A DNA stretch of 64,000 nt from JABDMH01 sp965223165. GTDB taxonomy: Bacteria; Bacteroidota; Bacteroidia; Chitinophagales; Saprospiraceae. A program made the translations under genes and the position numbers. The notes under the pieces were generated by a model. That model was not told the origin of the DNA. It searched no databases and saw only the letters and a list, made by a program, of their open reading frames with translations. This document shows, piece by piece, positions 24,560 through 33,837 of the stretch; the stretch's first letter is position 1; every line of letters starts with the position of its first letter. The DNA lies in contig CBDCVQ010000020.1 of assembly GCA_965223165.1 (NCBI GenBank), forward strand, positions 558,001 through 622,000, read 5' to 3'.

Positions 24560-24624
24560 TACCTTTGAAGAAAGTAAAGGTAAGAGATCAAACGGTTTCA
24601 GGATTTGGACCAAAGTCCCACAAA

Positions 24625-24658
24625 AACAAAAAAGCCCCGTGGTAGTACCCCCAGGGCT
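24625..24658 (-). terminator. Rho-independent terminator after gldJ
   Basis: On the minus strand AGCCCTG (24652-24658) pairs with CGGGGCT (24633-24639) around a 12-base loop, followed directly by TTTTTTGTTTTTG. It lies 25 bases after the gldJ stop and before murF on the same strand, so murF probably has its own promoter or depends on read-through. Confidence 0.8.
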
Positions 24659-24682
24659 CTGAAGTATCTTACGTGTACGCGC

Positions 24683-26188
24683 CTACTTGTAGCGACGTTT
24701 CGTTTTCTTCTTTTTCGTAGACTTGAAGTAGTTGCCCCCTTTGTCATTGTTACCCACCGGTGAACCCATCCGATCCATGGCGCATCGGAATCCGATGGTC
24801 TTGTCGGAGCGGTTCTCATCCTTAAACCGTCGGGCTCCTGGGGCCAGCCAAAACAGGCGATCCGCCCAGGATCCACCCTTGATCACCCGAGATTGCTCGC
24901 TGATCAGGCTGGTGACACCATAGTCGTAGACGGCATAGCTGTCTTCGTCTCCATCCCGGTAGTCCAGCAAGTTGGGACGATGATAATTCTCTCGTTCTGC
25001 TGCTGCAGCTGAATCGACCAATTGCATTCGGATGCGACCCAAACTGTCCTTTTCCACCATCTTGCCCTCCTCGTCTCGCATTATCTCATAAAATTCGTTG
25101 CCGCGGAAAGGATGCAGATCATGCTGATCCGGATCCCTGAGGGTGGTGCTGGTGAGGGGCCGGTAGACATCAGCGACCCACTCGTTGACGTTGCCCGCCA
25201 TATTGTAAATGCCGTAGTCGTTGGGCCAGTACGATCGTACCGGTGCGGGATAGGGTGAATTATCGTTCAGCTTTCCTGCCAACCCCATATAGTCACCTCG
25301 ACCACGCTTAAAGTTGGCTAGCATTTTGCCCTGATTGCGATCTCTTTTCTTGTAGCGCGCCGTATTGTTATCCCAGGGATAGATCCGCCTTTCACTAATT
25401 AGTTCATCTTGCTTAGCTACCTTTTTTCCAATCAAACCCAGTGCGGCGTACTCCCATTCTGCTTCCGTCGGTAGCCGGTAGCTGGGTACAAAGATGCCGT
25501 CCTCACGTCCCACTTTACGCTCTCCACCGGTGACATTATCTTTAAGATTCTTCTTGACATTGCCTTCATACTGACCCGCCAGGTAGGCCTTGGTGTTAAA
25601 ATTGTCAGCGTCTTTTTGCTCCGGGTTAGGGTTCAAAATACCCTTCTCAATGAGCAGCATTTCATTCACCCGGTCCGTACGCCACTTGCAATACTCCGTT
25701 GCCTGCTTCCAACTCACGCCCACGACCGGGTAGTCATCAAAAGACGGGTCTCGGAAGTAATTTTCAATCATCGGCTCATTGTAGGCCAGTTCCTCTCGCC
25801 ATACCAAGGTATCGGGCAATACTTCCGACACACGCTTGGGATAACTCTCGCCAAAAGTTTGGCGTGTCCAGAATACAAAGTGGCGATAGTCAATATTGGC
25901 GATCTCTGTCTCGTCAATGTAGAACGACGGCACCGTGACCCTCCTAGGGATGTTGTTCCATTCGTAGGTGACGTCCTCGTGTGTCAGGCCCATGGTAAAT
26001 GTACCTCCTTCTATCAGTACGAGGTTGGGGGCGGTGATCTGCCCCTTGTAGTCTACTTTTTGAAATCCGCCCCACTTCTGATCATTGTACTTCCAACCAG
26101 TCGTAGCCGATCGCTCCGACTTCTTACACCCTATTCCGACCATACAAAGTGCGGCGATCAAAAGAATAAAACTATTGTACTTTCCCAT
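24683..26188 (-). CDS. gldJ: Gliding motility / type IX secretion lipoprotein GldJ
   Basis: A 501-residue lipoprotein: signal peptide with lipobox ending VGIGC (Cys 21). The body is a formylglycine-generating-enzyme-like (FGE-sulfatase) domain: LVLIEGGTFTMGLT, PSFYIDETEIANIDYRHFV, YPVVGVSWKQATEYCKW, RLPTEAEWEYAALG, NMAGNVNEWVADVY and VIKGGSWADRLFWL. In Flavobacterium, GldJ is an outer-membrane lipoprotein needed for stability of GldK and for type IX secretion and gliding. The length and the long insertions fit GldJ rather than GldK. The C-terminus is lysine-rich. RBS AAAGGAAAG precedes the ATG; the PorP-like gene is 80 bases upstream on the same strand. Confidence 0.92.
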   Translation of the reverse strand: MGKYNSFILLIAALCMVGIGCKKSERSATTGWKYNDQKWGGFQKVDYKGQITAPNLVLIEGGTFTMGLTHEDVTYEWNNIPRRVTVPSFYIDETEIANIDYRHFVFWTRQTFGESYPKRVSEVLPDTLVWREELAYNEPMIENYFRDPSFDDYPVVGVSWKQATEYCKWRTDRVNEMLLIEKGILNPNPEQKDADNFNTKAYLAGQYEGNVKKNLKDNVTGGERKVGREDGIFVPSYRLPTEAEWEYAALGLIGKKVAKQDELISERRIYPWDNNTARYKKRDRNQGKMLANFKRGRGDYMGLAGKLNDNSPYPAPVRSYWPNDYGIYNMAGNVNEWVADVYRPLTSTTLRDPDQHDLHPFRGNEFYEIMRDEEGKMVEKDSLGRIRMQLVDSAAAAERENYHRPNLLDYRDGDEDSYAVYDYGVTSLISEQSRVIKGGSWADRLFWLAPGARRFKDENRSDKTIGFRCAMDRMGSPVGNNDKGGNYFKSTKKKKTKRRYK

Positions 26189-26268
26189 CTTTCCTTTTTG
26201 AAGTCAAGTTGAATTTTTCTTTTTTTGGTTCTTTCCGTTAGAGGTAAACGTCCCAGTATTACCGTCTA

Positions 26269-27288
26269 TTATCTGAAGAGATTGAAACAATCATTATATT
26301 TTGATTCGCTTCCTCCCGTATCGAAATTCATGATGATACTGATCTCATGAGCCCCACCCGTGCCTGACAAAGAGGATAAGGTGAGATCGTAAGAATAGGC
26401 AATCCTGAATATGTCTTGTCTGCCCTCTACCAGAAATATCAATGCGTCGGGATTTGCACTCGCATGACGATACCATGCGCCGGTTCCAAACTTACCATAC
26501 CTAAAAATCGTGCCAACATTCAACTGGCTAAACTCCCCTTGTTTTAAGAATTGGAAGTTGGGCACCATGTAGATCTGACTACCTCTTCCCACGCGTAGGA
26601 TATCCACCTCCGCGCCCCCATGAAGGGAAATGGCTACGGGCAATCCCGGACTAAGATCCTCATTGATCTTGAGAAAGGAGAACTTTGGTGAGTTGAGGTG
26701 CTTAAGCGACAGTCCTGCATAAAAAATGGGGGTATACATCAACACACCTACGGAGACATCAAATACGCCGACACTATTGCCCGTCTCCGGAGGAACCTCC
26801 TCGGATGGGTAAGGTAATCCGCCCGGACTGATCGCTCCAAATTCGGGATCAATCTGATCCAAGAAGACCAGCCGGGACCAATCCACCCGCGAATTGATAT
26901 ATCCCGCCTCCAGGCCAAGTCTCAGGTTGAGATTCCGGTTAAAGCGCGCATTATACGAATAGAGCGCACTGGCATGGATGGTCTTGTACAAACCCCTCCC
27001 GGCATCATCGGCCAGAATCGACAAACCAAAACCACTGCTGAGATAGGGAAAGTACTGATCATAAGAAGCGGCATATGTCACATACGCCTGGTTGATATTG
27101 GGCCACTGATTGCGGTAGTTCAATGCCACCTTCCCGCCTTCCGTATTCCCAGCAAACGCCGGATTGAGTCGCAAAGGAGAAGCATAAAATTGGCTAAACA
27201 CCGGATCCTGTCCATAGCTGTTGAACGATGCGCAACAACAAAGAAAGACAAGGACCTTAGTAATGTGTTCGCAGTAGTTGACGTACAT
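26269..27288 (-). CDS. PorP/SprF-family type IX secretion outer-membrane protein
   Basis: About 339 residues. After a signal peptide (VLVFLCCCASFNSYGQ) comes the family hallmark DPVFSQFYASPLRLNPAFAGNTEGGKVALNYRNQWP, then beta-barrel-like strands and a C-terminal HEISIIMNFD with the terminal NDCFNLFR. Family members are membrane partners of type IX cargo or of adhesin secretion (SprF for SprB). Several paralogues normally exist per genome, so the specific cargo cannot be assigned. The ATG at 27288 follows AGGGTGAG; a GTG at 27294 is the alternative. Together with gldJ it forms a minus-strand pair divergent from the YfhO-like gene. Confidence 0.88.
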   Translation of the reverse strand: MYVNYCEHITKVLVFLCCCASFNSYGQDPVFSQFYASPLRLNPAFAGNTEGGKVALNYRNQWPNINQAYVTYAASYDQYFPYLSSGFGLSILADDAGRGLYKTIHASALYSYNARFNRNLNLRLGLEAGYINSRVDWSRLVFLDQIDPEFGAISPGGLPYPSEEVPPETGNSVGVFDVSVGVLMYTPIFYAGLSLKHLNSPKFSFLKINEDLSPGLPVAISLHGGAEVDILRVGRGSQIYMVPNFQFLKQGEFSQLNVGTIFRYGKFGTGAWYRHASANPDALIFLVEGRQDIFRIAYSYDLTLSSLSGTGGAHEISIIMNFDTGGSESKYNDCFNLFR

Positions 27289-27364
27289 TCTCACCCTAAA
27301 ACTAGGAAGCTTTTCGTCCCTAATCCTGTAAATTTAGCCGACTAATGCGGCACAGATATCCTCA

Positions 27365-30262
27365 TTGAACGATTCAGGACAGCATACTGTTTACTCTGCG
27401 ACCGCAAAAACATGGCCAGTTCTGGCCCTCACTGGTTTCATCCTTCTCTGTTTTTGGCAGTTGTCGATGGGAATCTATACGCTAAAGTGGGATGCCATCG
27501 ACATCACTTTGCCATGGCGCTACTTTGCCGGCGATGCGCTTAGAAATGGTGTCCTGCCACTATGGAATCCCTATCAGATGCACGGGTTTGCCCATGGAAA
27601 CATCCCCGAAACCTGGTACCCCCTGGGCTTGCTGCTGGGGTATCTGCGCCCGTACGATCTCTGGTCCTTGTCTGCCGACTATCTACTCCACCTGCTGGTA
27701 GCGGCTTGGGGTATCTTCCGATTGGCCAGGCAGCTCGGCTTGGACCATCGCAGTGCCCGATGGTGCAGCCTCGTTTTTCCCCTCACCGGATTCTTTATTG
27801 GCAATGCACAACACATGGGATGGATTGTGGCAGGGGCCTGGATCCCGCATGTGATCAGCTCCTACTTGGGATTCTTGCGGGCCTACCGTTGGCGGCAAGC
27901 CATCTATCTTCTGCTGAGTTGCTTCATGTTGATCAGTGGAGGGTACACCGCCCTGACCATCATTTCGGGCTATATTATTCTGGTCTTATTTATCTGTCAT
28001 CTAGCTGCCCGGAGGCGAGCCGGATCACCGCTAAACACCACCATCAGGCAACACGCATGGCTTCTGGCTGCCCTGATTGCTGTCTGTGCCCTGCTTATCG
28101 TTGGCATGGCCGAGCTGTACAGTACCATCAATCGAGGCGATGGTTTGACGACAGAGCAATCGCTCGTTGGATCCCTGCGTGCCAAGCATCTCGTCAGCTT
28201 GCTGTTTCCGTTTGCCACAGTCAAAGGCCACTACGACTTCTGGCAGGGCGACCAAGCTATGTTAAACGTTTATATGGGACTGCCTGCACTGATCCTGTTG
28301 GCCGCCAGTTGGCAGTTTCATTGGTCCCGACTGCGTAAGATCTTGGTGGGATGCGCAGCCTTGGCGCTCCTGATCGCCCTAGGCGCCGAGCTACCCGTAC
28401 GCAAGGCCCTGAACGTACTTCCCTTGTTCGAGCTCTTTCGATTTCCCAGTCTGTTCAGATACTTCTTTCTGATGTGTCTCGTGCTGGCTGCCGGGCTGGT
28501 GCTATCAGAACAGCGTGGGCAGATCGATCTGCTTTCAACCAAAACAGTGGGCCCCACCTTCTGGCTGGCTTTGCTCACGACCGGTACTTTCGCGTACTTC
28601 GCGGTGAGAAGCCCTGAGGACTTGCCTCAGGTGGTGCGGCTCTCGATTCACAGCGTTGGTCAGGCCCTGCTCCTCCAGAGTGCACTTTCGAGTTTTCTGC
28701 TGTGGGCATTCTGGCTCTTAGTCAAGAGACGCCGTGGTGCATCACAGTTTTCATGGCTGCTTTTCGCTTTCACAGCCATCGACCTCTTCTGTAGCGTCCA
28801 AATGAACGGTCGTGTATCGGTCTTGTCGGAGGGAAGAACCCAGCCATTCAACCATATTTTACAGCAACTACCCCAGGGATACCCCACACCTCCCACCATG
28901 GATGCACTGAGCTCGAATCAGGACAAGTCGTTGCAATTCGGGTACATATATCGCAATACAAATACCCTGTACAAACGCGTGGGTTGGGATGGCTATACCC
29001 CCTTTCAGTACAAAGATTTTATCGCGTTGGAAGAGGAGCAAACACTTTATGCGCAGCGTCTGCAACTGCCCTTGCTCTACCTCTCACCCTTATATGCTCA
29101 ACCCGATAGCCTTTCTTATCAACCATCCTATCCGGACCTCGACAGCCTCCCGCAGCAAATATCGATCGTACAATTCTCACCCAACCATGTCGTTGTCGAG
29201 GTGACAATCAGCCGTACTCAACTACTCGTCCTCAACCAGAACTACACGCCTCACTGGCAGGCATCGAGTGCAACGGGCCCGCTCAAGCTGGTACAAACCG
29301 ATATCAATCTAGTCGGAGTGAAAGTGCCTGCAGGCCATCATAGGGTCGAAGTGCGGTACAAGCACGGTGCATTGATCAATGGCCTCTATGTCACAACCAT
29401 CAGTCTCACACTCCTGCTCATCGCTTGGATATGCATCGAGCTCTCCGCCACCGCCGCAGCCGCGTGCATCGTCTTGATCTCGCTGGTCTTGATGATACCG
29501 TGGCTGCAGCGCACCGCAGCCCCTCGCACGGAGAGACCGATGGAAGTGACTACGCTGCGCAACGACTTCCATCAGTACGACGGAAAACCAGGGGGTGAAC
29601 GCAGTGATCGATTTCTCGATAACAAGGATTTTCACCGTTTTCGTGAAGTCGTCCTTAACCATAGGGACTCCTTCTCCTACCTGACACCCTTGTATGATCA
29701 TCCCAGCCAAGAGACGTACCACCACTTCTTGACGGACTTCTATCATGAGTTGGACACGACCGTCCAAGGAAATCACCTACTTTATGTGGGTGGGAACCCC
29801 AAAGTTGCTGGTCGCTGGACCTCCTTTAACGGCTTCGAGACGCAGGCTCGCCACTGGCGTCAGCCGGCCCTACAAATCGGACAAGAAGCATCGGGCAACC
29901 AATACCAGAATCTGGAGGGTCTTCGCTACAGCTCTACGTATAGCCGGCCTTTGATGGCAACAGCCGACACGATCCATGCCACAATCTCGGCAGCCTGGCG
30001 TGCCTACACAATCAAGGAAGCAGCTCTGGTATGTCAACTAAAGGATGGAGATAAACTTGTAGCTTGGAGGGGGTTGGACCTGGGGCAATTGGGGTATAAA
30101 CCTGACGAATGGAACAGGCATCGTTGGGAGGTAAAACTGCCCTGCCGGCCCAACCAAAGGTACCAGCTGGACGTTTACGTTTGGAACAGGAGCTTGGAAG
30201 CTCTCCAGGTGGACGATCTGCAGGTGGAGGTCCTTTCCGTCAAAGATCCGACATTGCCGTGA
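27365..30262 (+). CDS. YfhO-like multi-spanning membrane protein (GT-C type)
   Basis: A 965-residue protein. The first ~500 residues hold roughly a dozen hydrophobic segments; the first loop has WDAIDITLPWRYFAGDALRNGVLPLWNPYQMHG, the acidic loop and PLWNPY pattern of YfhO/GT-C glycosyltransferase-like proteins. After a soluble section there are two further hydrophobic segments near 690-725, then a ~230-residue C-terminal soluble domain with a beta-sandwich look (PALQIGQEASGNQYQNLEGLRYSSTY; LDVYVWNRSLEALQVDDLQVEVL). It may transfer a lipid-linked sugar to the cell surface. The start is a TTG; the next in-frame ATG lies past the first membrane segment. 60 bases upstream of porU, so co-transcription is likely. 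Confidence 0.72.
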   Translation: MNDSGQHTVYSATAKTWPVLALTGFILLCFWQLSMGIYTLKWDAIDITLPWRYFAGDALRNGVLPLWNPYQMHGFAHGNIPETWYPLGLLLGYLRPYDLWSLSADYLLHLLVAAWGIFRLARQLGLDHRSARWCSLVFPLTGFFIGNAQHMGWIVAGAWIPHVISSYLGFLRAYRWRQAIYLLLSCFMLISGGYTALTIISGYIILVLFICHLAARRRAGSPLNTTIRQHAWLLAALIAVCALLIVGMAELYSTINRGDGLTTEQSLVGSLRAKHLVSLLFPFATVKGHYDFWQGDQAMLNVYMGLPALILLAASWQFHWSRLRKILVGCAALALLIALGAELPVRKALNVLPLFELFRFPSLFRYFFLMCLVLAAGLVLSEQRGQIDLLSTKTVGPTFWLALLTTGTFAYFAVRSPEDLPQVVRLSIHSVGQALLLQSALSSFLLWAFWLLVKRRRGASQFSWLLFAFTAIDLFCSVQMNGRVSVLSEGRTQPFNHILQQLPQGYPTPPTMDALSSNQDKSLQFGYIYRNTNTLYKRVGWDGYTPFQYKDFIALEEEQTLYAQRLQLPLLYLSPLYAQPDSLSYQPSYPDLDSLPQQISIVQFSPNHVVVEVTISRTQLLVLNQNYTPHWQASSATGPLKLVQTDINLVGVKVPAGHHRVEVRYKHGALINGLYVTTISLTLLLIAWICIELSATAAAACIVLISLVLMIPWLQRTAAPRTERPMEVTTLRNDFHQYDGKPGGERSDRFLDNKDFHRFREVVLNHRDSFSYLTPLYDHPSQETYHHFLTDFYHELDTTVQGNHLLYVGGNPKVAGRWTSFNGFETQARHWRQPALQIGQEASGNQYQNLEGLRYSSTYSRPLMATADTIHATISAAWRAYTIKEAALVCQLKDGDKLVAWRGLDLGQLGYKPDEWNRHRWEVKLPCRPNQRYQLDVYVWNRSLEALQVDDLQVEVLSVKDPTLP

Positions 30263-30322
30263 CAATAGGCCCTTGGTTCGAGCGTTCTGTTGGAAAAGAA
30301 TACCCCATCGGCCTATTTACAA

Positions 30323-33300
30323 ATGATTAAGCCATTGCGTAACACCACACTGTTTTTCTTCCTCCTTCTAGTAGCCTCTCCACTGGAGGCACAGTCCGAC
30401 CGATCGGTGCTGGCAGATGGCGATATCTTTAAGATTGCCACCCGGGCAAATGGGGTCTATAAACTTGACTTTAATACGCTTGAACAACTGGGCATCAACC
30501 CGACGACCATAGATCCCAGGCAGATCCAGCTCTTTGGTCATGGCGGGGGATTTCTGCCGGAGGCAAACAGCGAGCCCCGGATCGACGATCTGGAGGAGCT
30601 GTCTATTGTCGTCCAAGGAGAAGAAGATGGCAGCTTTGATGCCGCCGACTATGTCCTTTTCTATGGCGAAAGTGCTGACCAATGGGAGCGGCTGGGCAAT
30701 GGACGCTATCACATGACCAAAAACCCCTATGAAACTCGCAACTACTATTTCGTGCGGGTAGGTGCCGAAATAGGGCGCCGAGTGACCGCACAGGATAATC
30801 TCGGCCAAGCGGATTATGAGACGGACAGCTACCTGGATTATCAGCATTACGAAGTCGAGCAGCACAATCTATTGCACGCCTCCGGCAATGCGAATCTACA
30901 GGGATCAGGCAGAAGATGGCTCGGGGATATATTTAAAGGTGAACGTGCCAAGGATTTTTCGCCATTTTTTGACTTTACCGGCTTGGTCACAGCCGAACCC
31001 GTCTACGTGCATATGGAGTTTGTGGCACGATCCAGCGAGACCTCGTCCGTCACTCTATCGGTCAATGGTCAAGACATACGTCAGTCAATCGCTCGTGCCA
31101 CGGTCGACAATATTGAGGAGGACTATGCCAAAACCGGCGTTATCAAAGAGGAACTCACCCTGATGACGGCGGAAGCCGATGTACAGATATCTTACCCAAG
31201 CCTAAGCAACAACAATGAGGGCTGGTTGGACTTTATCGAGTTCAACCTACGAAGAGCCCTCAGCTATCGCTCAGGTGCGCAATTGCACTATACCGAGCCA
31301 CGGGCAATGGACTACCAATCGATTGGTTTCCGTGTGGCCAATGTCACATCTTCGACCAAGATTTGGAACGTGACCAACCCCTTGCAGCCATTGGACGTCG
31401 AGAGCGATCGGCAGGGCGATGTAGCCATCCATCGATCGGTCGTGCTGGAGACCCCCAGCTATGTCGCGTTTGACGAAGCCGATGCCCTGGTGCCCGAGGT
31501 GCTCGGAAGGATCGCCAATCAGAATCTACATGGGATCGGGGATGTGGAGTATCTGATGATCTATCATCCCGATTTTGAAGCTGCTGCCCAGAAGCTGGCC
31601 GATCATCGACGATCGTTTGGCAACCTATCCGTCGCTATGGCGTCAGTGGACCAGGTCTTCAACGAGTTTTCGTCGGGCAAGGTCGATCCCACGGCCATAC
31701 GCGATCTGGTGAAAAGGATATACGACCATTCGCAAGATCTCAAATATCTGATTCTGATCGGAGACGGGTCCTTCGACTACAAGCACATCTACGACAATCT
31801 CAACGACGAATCTTTCATACCGGTCTACGAGACAAAGAATTCCTACCATCCGATCACGGCATTTCCCTACGATGACTACTATGCCCTACTCGACGATCGA
31901 GAGGGGGGGGACCACCGGGGCGCGATAGACATTGCAGTCGGTCGGCTGCCCGTCCGAACGGCCGAAGAAGCGAATCTGGTGGTAGAGAAAATTATCAACT
32001 ACGAAACCAGCGACAAAACACTCGGAGACTGGCGGACCAATGTCCTCTTTGTTGCTGACGACGAAGACGGCAATCGCCATCTTCGAAACGCGGATCTCAT
32101 TGCCGAAGATGTGCGGCGACTCCATCCTTCGTTCAATATTAACAAGGTGTACCTGGATGCCTACGAGCAGGAGAATACGCCGGGCGGGATTTTCAATTTT
32201 AACGCCACGGAGGCACTCAATCAGAGCCTGTTTAAAGGGCAATTGGTGGTCAACTACCTGGGCCATGGAGGTTCGCGAGGCTGGGCACAGGAGCGTGTCC
32301 TGCAAAAGGGCGACGTGGACAAGTGGAGCAACAAGGACCGGCTACCTCTTTTGATCACAGCTACCTGCTCTTTTGCCGGTTACGACAATCCACAGGAGAT
32401 TACGGCCGGTGAATATACCCTGACAAACCCGACCGGAGGCGCCATTGCCTTGTTTACTACCGTGCGGGCGGTATATGCTGGCAGCAACGAACGATTGACG
32501 CGCAATGTCTTTGATCACCTTTTTGAGCCGGTGAACGGTCAGGTACCTCCCATTGGCGAAATCCTACGCACTGCAAAAAACTCTTCCAGTGCTGATACGA
32601 CGGGATTGAACGCGCGCAAATTTACTCTGCTGGGTGACCCTGCCATGTACTTGGCGTTGCCATCCTATAGCGCCCGTACCTTACGGATCAACGGAAAGAG
32701 CGTGGATGATCCGGCCATTGATACATTAAAGGCGCTCAGTAAAATCAGGGTCGAAGGCGAAATCATCGATGCGAACGGACAGTTGGTGCCCTCGTACAAT
32801 GGTGAGATTTCTCCTACGATCTTTGACAAGTCCTCCACCCTGAAGACGTTGGCCCAAGACAAGGGCAGCAGCGAACAGGAGTTTAGCCTCCAGAAGAGTG
32901 TCATTTTCAAGGGCTTAGCCAGTGTGACCAATGGCAAGTTTGAGTTCTCCTTCGTCGTGCCAAAGGATATCAACTACGTGTATGGCAACGGGAAGATCAG
33001 CTACTACGCCAAAGATGGATCCGTGCTGGATGCTGCCGGAGCCTTTGATGGCATCGTTGTCGGTGGCACGAGCGATAATGCTCTGGACGATACGGAGGGG
33101 CCAGAGATCGAGATCTTCCTGGACGACGAAAACTTTGTCTTTGGTGGCCTGACCGGACGTGATCCCGTGCTCCTGGTCAGATTGAAAGATGAAAATGGCA
33201 TCAATGTGATCGGAAACAGCATCGGCCACGACCTCACCGCCCTATTTGACAACAACCCCCAGTCCACGGCAGTACTCAATGACTTCTACGAATCAGAAAA

Positions 33301-33766
33301 GGACGATTTTACTTCTGGGCTGGTGACATATCCGCTAAGTCAGCTAGAGGTAGGCAAGCATACCGTCGAAATTAAGGCTTGGGACATCGCCAACAATTCC
33401 TCGGTCAGCTACAGCGAATTTGTGGTGGTGGACGAGGAAACGGCGGCATTGCAGCACGTGCTAAATTATCCCAACCCGTTTTCGACCAATACCTGCTTTC
33501 AATTCGAACATCCCTTCCAGGGCCAAGACATTGACATTCGGGTAGAGATCATGACCGTATCCGGTCGCCTGGTCAAGACCCTGGAAAAGAGAATCAAGGC
33601 CTCCGGCAAACTTTCTCGTGACGTCAAATGGGACGGAATGGATGACTTTGGAGACCCCTTGGCCAACGGGATCTACGTCTATCGAGTGACGGTCGAACCG
33701 ACGGATTTTTCTAACAAGGACCTGAAAAACCGAAGCGACCTGGAGAAACTCGTGATCCTGCGCTAA
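30323..33766 (+). CDS. porU: Type IX secretion system sortase PorU
   Basis: Surface cysteine peptidase of the gingipain (C25) clan that removes the C-terminal domain of type IX cargo and attaches cargo to lipopolysaccharide. About 1147 residues: signal peptide (LRNTTLFFFLLLVASPLEAQ), N-terminal domain, the caspase-like domain at about 400-760 with catalytic His in NYLGHGGSRGW (H648) and Cys in TATCSFAGYDNP (C682), Ig-like domains, and a C-terminal LNYPNPFSTNTCFQFEHP...WDGMDDFGDPLANGIYVYRV segment. The ATG at 30323 directly precedes a good signal peptide. porV follows 71 bases downstream, as in Porphyromonas. Confidence 0.95.
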   Translation: MIKPLRNTTLFFFLLLVASPLEAQSDRSVLADGDIFKIATRANGVYKLDFNTLEQLGINPTTIDPRQIQLFGHGGGFLPEANSEPRIDDLEELSIVVQGEEDGSFDAADYVLFYGESADQWERLGNGRYHMTKNPYETRNYYFVRVGAEIGRRVTAQDNLGQADYETDSYLDYQHYEVEQHNLLHASGNANLQGSGRRWLGDIFKGERAKDFSPFFDFTGLVTAEPVYVHMEFVARSSETSSVTLSVNGQDIRQSIARATVDNIEEDYAKTGVIKEELTLMTAEADVQISYPSLSNNNEGWLDFIEFNLRRALSYRSGAQLHYTEPRAMDYQSIGFRVANVTSSTKIWNVTNPLQPLDVESDRQGDVAIHRSVVLETPSYVAFDEADALVPEVLGRIANQNLHGIGDVEYLMIYHPDFEAAAQKLADHRRSFGNLSVAMASVDQVFNEFSSGKVDPTAIRDLVKRIYDHSQDLKYLILIGDGSFDYKHIYDNLNDESFIPVYETKNSYHPITAFPYDDYYALLDDREGGDHRGAIDIAVGRLPVRTAEEANLVVEKIINYETSDKTLGDWRTNVLFVADDEDGNRHLRNADLIAEDVRRLHPSFNINKVYLDAYEQENTPGGIFNFNATEALNQSLFKGQLVVNYLGHGGSRGWAQERVLQKGDVDKWSNKDRLPLLITATCSFAGYDNPQEITAGEYTLTNPTGGAIALFTTVRAVYAGSNERLTRNVFDHLFEPVNGQVPPIGEILRTAKNSSSADTTGLNARKFTLLGDPAMYLALPSYSARTLRINGKSVDDPAIDTLKALSKIRVEGEIIDANGQLVPSYNGEISPTIFDKSSTLKTLAQDKGSSEQEFSLQKSVIFKGLASVTNGKFEFSFVVPKDINYVYGNGKISYYAKDGSVLDAAGAFDGIVVGGTSDNALDDTEGPEIEIFLDDENFVFGGLTGRDPVLLVRLKDENGINVIGNSIGHDLTALFDNNPQSTAVLNDFYESEKDDFTSGLVTYPLSQLEVGKHTVEIKAWDIANNSSVSYSEFVVVDEETAALQHVLNYPNPFSTNTCFQFEHPFQGQDIDIRVEIMTVSGRLVKTLEKRIKASGKLSRDVKWDGMDDFGDPLANGIYVYRVTVEPTDFSNKDLKNRSDLEKLVILR

Positions 33767-33802
33767 TTCGATCGGGGCAGACTAAAGACCAGAGCATTAC
33801 GT

Positions 33803-33810
33803 TATATTTG
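33803..33810 (+). promoter_or_regulatory. Possible -7 element for porV
   Basis: TATATTTG matches TAnnTTTG and lies 27 bases before the porV ATG. No TTTG -33 box is obvious at the right distance, so porV may be served both by this site and by read-through from porU. Confidence 0.4.
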
Positions 33811-33837
33811 CGTCCGATTTTTACAAACTAATACACA

